Positions 61,852 through 64,000 of a stretch of DNA of 64,000 nt are shown one piece after another. The first letter of the stretch is position 1. Every line of letters starts with the position of its first letter. Made by a program: the position numbers and the translations under genes. Below the pieces are notes generated by a model that did not search any database, was not told the origin of the DNA, and saw only the letters and a program-made list of their open reading frames with translations. This DNA comes from Streptomyces longispororuber (GTDB taxonomy: Bacteria; Actinomycetota; Actinomycetes; Streptomycetales; Streptomycetaceae): NCBI RefSeq assembly GCF_024448165.1, contig NZ_JAMOLN010000001.1:1-64000 (forward strand), read 5' to 3'.

Positions 61852-62091
61852 TCAGTGGCTGACGTTCATCGTCGCGCACCCCGCGACGCCCAGTTTGGAC
61901 AGCACGCGCTGCAGTCGCTCCAGAGCCACGGCAGCTTCCAGACTCTCCGCGACTTCAAGGTCGAGATGGCAATGGCCCATGCCGCTGCCCGCCCCCGTGA
62001 CCTCGCCGTCGAGCTCGAACGCCGCTTCCAACGCCTCCTCGACCTCGTCACGGTCGATCGGCAGCCCCACGAAGACGATCTCCACAAACAC
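61852..62091 (-). CDS. Small protein of unknown function inside the IS630 element
   Basis: 79 residues from GTG 62091, with GGAGG six bases upstream; starts slightly further upstream are possible. The sequence FVEIVFVGLPIDRDEVEEAL, then EAAFELDGEVTGAGSGMGHC and HLDLEVAESLEAAVALERLQ and RVLSKLGVAGCATMNVSH, looks like a compact alpha/beta domain with a ferredoxin-like pattern. No family was recognised. It is convergent with the transposase, whose stop lies at its own stop. Its frame is intact while the transposase is broken, which suggests selection or recent capture. Confidence 0.55.
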   Translation of the reverse strand: MFVEIVFVGLPIDRDEVEEALEAAFELDGEVTGAGSGMGHCHLDLEVAESLEAAVALERLQRVLSKLGVAGCATMNVSH

Positions 62092-62139
62092 CACGGTCCT
62101 CCATCTCAACCCAGCGAACCATAGCGGTCACAGCACTAG

Positions 62140-63164
62140 GGAGCGCGTCGCCGCCGGGCCAGGGGCCGTGCCGGGGAGTTGCCGGTCCGCCGTCCTCGGG
62201 CGGCCGGAGCCGCATCGCCGACCGTACGGCTCCGGCCCTCCGTTCGCACTGCCGGTGATGGGCATCCTTCCGCATCCTTTGGCTCGGCGAACGGAGTGGT
62301 GCGATAGCACGGGGAGGGCCGTGCTATCACGAGCGGTGCTGTCTCCCGACACGGCGTCGCCCCGTACTTCATATCCGATACACGCGCGTAACAGCCCCCA
62401 CTAGGCAACATCCACTCCGAGCCTCCTCATGCGCCCACGCCCCGCATGGCCGCAGAGCCCGGGAAAGGAGGGCAGCAAGGCCCAGGAACGAGACCGTCCA
62501 GACGCCGCCCCGGCTGCTGTCCGGCGTACGGTCAAGCAGGGCGCATTCAGGTATGCGCGGTCCGCAAGGTAGGCGAGGAGGACGGCCGCTGCCAGCGTCA
62601 ATGGCGCGGCAGCGGCCGTCGTGTGCGCGGGACAGGGGGCTCCCCCCGGCCCCGCGTGGGTGTCCGCTGCGGCCCCGGCCGGCGGGAGCGCTCTGTCAGG
62701 CGGCAGCGGACGGGGGCTGGAGCCGTGTCTGTCGGCGAATGCGGCCCCAGCATGCCTCTGAGCCGCACGCGGTCATGCCGCCCCTGGGACTGGGAGGCGC
62801 GGCAGGGCGCGGGCGGTAACCGCAACGCTCACGGCGCTTACTCACAACACCTCCTCCAGAAGCGGAGCCTGGGCCAGGGGCGCGGTCTCGTTGCTCTCCA
62901 TCCCCTCAACAACGAACAGAGCACGCGCCAAGCCACGCCCCGGCCAACACACCCGGGCAAGGCCCACACCTCGGACGGGCCCTGCCAAGGGTTCGGGCCG
63001 ACGCCCTGCCATGCGGCATTTCGCGATCACGCGCTTCCGGGGATGTGCGACGTGCCAACGGAAGGAACAGGTCATCGCCGCGTTGAGGGGTTGCAGACCG
63101 TCCTGGGGCAGGGCACCGTGGGGGTACCCGACGCCGCAGCCCCCCATGTCCTCGGAGGCGAAGG
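62140..63164. other. One-kilobase stretch without a recognisable gene
   Basis: Frames on both strands are short or low-complexity and none has a convincing start with motif support. Two features stand out: a 10 bp perfect hairpin at 62303-62328 and GGGTAC at 63122-63127, 38 bases before the second ANTAR gene, though without a GNNT at the right distance. Confidence 0.4.
62303..62328. terminator. Perfect 10 bp stem-loop, terminator or RNA-binding site
   Basis: GATAGCACGG (62303-62312), loop GGAGGG, and CCGTGCTATC (62319-62328) form a perfect hairpin. No T-run follows on either strand, so it is not a classical rho-independent terminator. The loop is six bases and the hairpin lies between two ANTAR genes, so an ANTAR-type RNA target is conceivable, though a second hairpin was not identified. 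Confidence 0.35.
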
Positions 63165-63500
63165 TTGACGTCCAATGCCGAGCAGCCGTCCGAGCTGGCC
63201 GCCCACCTGGAAGCCGCCGAGGACAGGGTGGACGAGTTGCTCGGCGAAGTCCACCAGCTCAAGCATGCAGTGGCCTCACATGCGGATGTCGACCAGGCCA
63301 TCGGCGTTGTCCTCGCCGTCGGCCAACTGACACCGGCCGAAGCCTGGGATGTACTGCGGGAGACCTCCATGCACACGAACACCAAGCTGCGGCGCCTGGC
63401 CGAACTGGTCGTCGAGTGGGGACGGGGCGCCGAGTTGCCCGCAGACATCCGCACCGAGCTCGACCGCCAGCTCCGTGCCCGGCAGGCCGCGTCCGAGTAG
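63165..63500 (+). CDS. ANTAR-domain protein without sensor (paralogue 2)
   Basis: 111 residues from TTG 63165; GGAGG seven bases before it decides the start. After EDRVDELLGEVHQLKHAVAS comes HADVDQAIGVVLAVGQLTPA, then EAWDVLRETSMHTNTKLRRL and AELVVEWG. The core is nearly identical to the protein at 60099-60422, while the N-terminal 35 residues differ. It should bind RNA hairpins as an antiterminator or repressor. The two copies look like a tandem duplication later separated by the IS630 element and the one-kilobase stretch. Confidence 0.88.
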   Translation: MTSNAEQPSELAAHLEAAEDRVDELLGEVHQLKHAVASHADVDQAIGVVLAVGQLTPAEAWDVLRETSMHTNTKLRRLAELVVEWGRGAELPADIRTELDRQLRARQAASE

Positions 63501-63867
63501 GTCCACCAGGAGGCCTGTTGTCCGTGCCGTGCGGTGGTCTGGCGACTCGCCGATACACCTCAGCCCCGTGACGCTGCAATTCTGTCGACCCCGCAGGGGC
63601 GTCACACTGCTGCCGCCTTCGTGGGGCCGGTCGTCCGGCCCGTCTCGCCCGTCGATGGGCGAGGACCGGTGGATTCAGCCCGCCCCGGCACTCCGCACGG
63701 GACTGATCAAGACACCGTGGTGCCGGCCCCGATCCAGCGGACGGTCGTGTGGTCAGCACGCCCGCCCCCTGAAGTCGGGCCCGCGACGAAGGCGCCGTGC
63801 CACGCCACGGGCCCCAGCCGAAAGGGACCTGCCCGACGTGTGCTGACAACTCGCTCCCCCACCGCAA
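63501..63867. other. Gene-free stretch near the right edge
   Basis: Open frames here are low-complexity, Pro/Arg-rich and lack motifs. Nothing can be supported. Confidence 0.3.
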
Positions 63868-64000
63868 CTGAGGCCGCCGTCGGCAAGGAGCGACGTCAAA
63901 CCAGGGCGAGACTGGGAGGAGGCGCCCCAGCGACCGTGTGCCTGGTGTGATGAACGGCTGCCCTACAAGAAGCGCGGCCGCATGCCGCGTTACTGCAGTA
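63868..64000 (+). CDS. Start of a zinc-finger-like protein, partial at right edge
   Basis: The frame after the in-frame TGA at 63844 reads DWEEAPQRPCAWCDERLPYK and then KRGRMPRYCS before the window ends. The spacing CxxC...YCS is typical of small zinc-binding leaders of Streptomyces plasmid and regulatory proteins. No ATG or GTG precedes the motif in frame, so the start (CTG at 63868 is given) is uncertain, and the product cannot be named. Confidence 0.35.
   Translation, partial: MRPPSARSDVKPGRDWEEAPQRPCAWCDERLPYKKRGRMPRYCS

Larger units (their letters stand above)
60649..62136 (+). mobile_element. Decayed IS630-family element (about 1.49 kb) with an extra gene
   Basis: The ends GTGCTCTGACCG (60649-60660) and CGGTCACAGCAC (62125-62136) are inverted repeats with one mismatch, flanked by TA within CTAG (60646-60649 and 62136-62139). 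The transposase has two frameshifts. Unlike a plain IS630 of about 1.1 kb it includes a small opposite-strand frame between the transposase and the right end. Confidence 0.8.

Noticed and set aside
63122-63127. GGGTAC before the second ANTAR gene as a sixth SigB-type promoter
   Set aside because: No GNNT lies 14-16 bases upstream, so only the -10 half matches.
1-64000. CRISPR arrays, tRNA or rRNA genes, phage integrase or att site
   Set aside because: No regularly spaced direct repeats, no cloverleaf with a recognisable TFC arm and no tyrosine or serine recombinase was seen.

Overview
The window is high-GC actinobacterial DNA, most likely Streptomyces. The evidence is the strong third-position GC bias, many GTG starts with GGAGG-type ribosome binding sites, and families typical of the genus (DUF5133, LPFR small protein, SigB/F/G-type sigma factor, ANTAR-only proteins, SpdB2-like protein). 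It reads as an accessory region: either a linear plasmid or an integrated island on a chromosome arm. It has a plasmid-transfer-like fragment at the left edge, a so-called plasmid stabilization gene, five insertion elements of three families, and at least seven broken genes or gene relics.

Layout. 1-1490: debris of a transfer or integrative element. 1490-7027: a 5.5 kb unit with IS5-type ends and transposase that carries an MMPL transporter and a two-component system. 7028-17161: a duplicated family of four-helix membrane proteins (one copy split by an IS701 element), a UvrA2-like ATPase, a MerR relic and a FUSC transporter. 17350-26429: a minus-strand stress block with dnaK-grpE-dnaJ-cbpM-clpB-thioredoxin, followed by a UBP zinc finger gene and a cNMP-binding/thioredoxin-reductase-like fusion. 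26849-34246: a PucR-type regulator, acetate kinase, a frameshifted formaldehyde-dehydrogenase-like gene, the third membrane paralogue and an AraC regulator. 34546-37147: three nested mobile sequences. 37461-41686: a VOC protein and a six-gene Mrp-type cation/proton antiporter operon. 41778-49230: an isochorismatase-like hydrolase, a cysteine-type formate dehydrogenase (alpha, beta, NrfD) and a divergent zinc formaldehyde dehydrogenase. 49418-55073: small membrane proteins and a minus-strand redox cluster (methyltransferase, CDGSH protein, haem-oxygenase-like di-iron enzyme, flavoprotein, DJ-1/PfpI), with an F420-type LLM oxidoreductase upstream. 55411-59987: EamA transporter, small proteins, a second isochorismatase, a dead VOC gene, DUF5133 and a SigB-type sigma factor. 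60099-63500: two ANTAR-only paralogues separated by a decayed IS630 element.

How it may work together (inference). The gene content suggests a mobile general-stress package: protein refolding, thiol redox, formaldehyde and formate oxidation, cation/pH homeostasis, export, and its own alternative sigma factor. Five sites matching the Streptomyces SigB-type promoter pattern GNNT-N15/16-GGGTAC lie upstream of acetate kinase, formate dehydrogenase, formaldehyde dehydrogenase, the LLM oxidoreductase and DUF5133. The island may therefore carry both a regulator and its regulon. Four of the five mobile elements sit at CTAG or TTAG targets.
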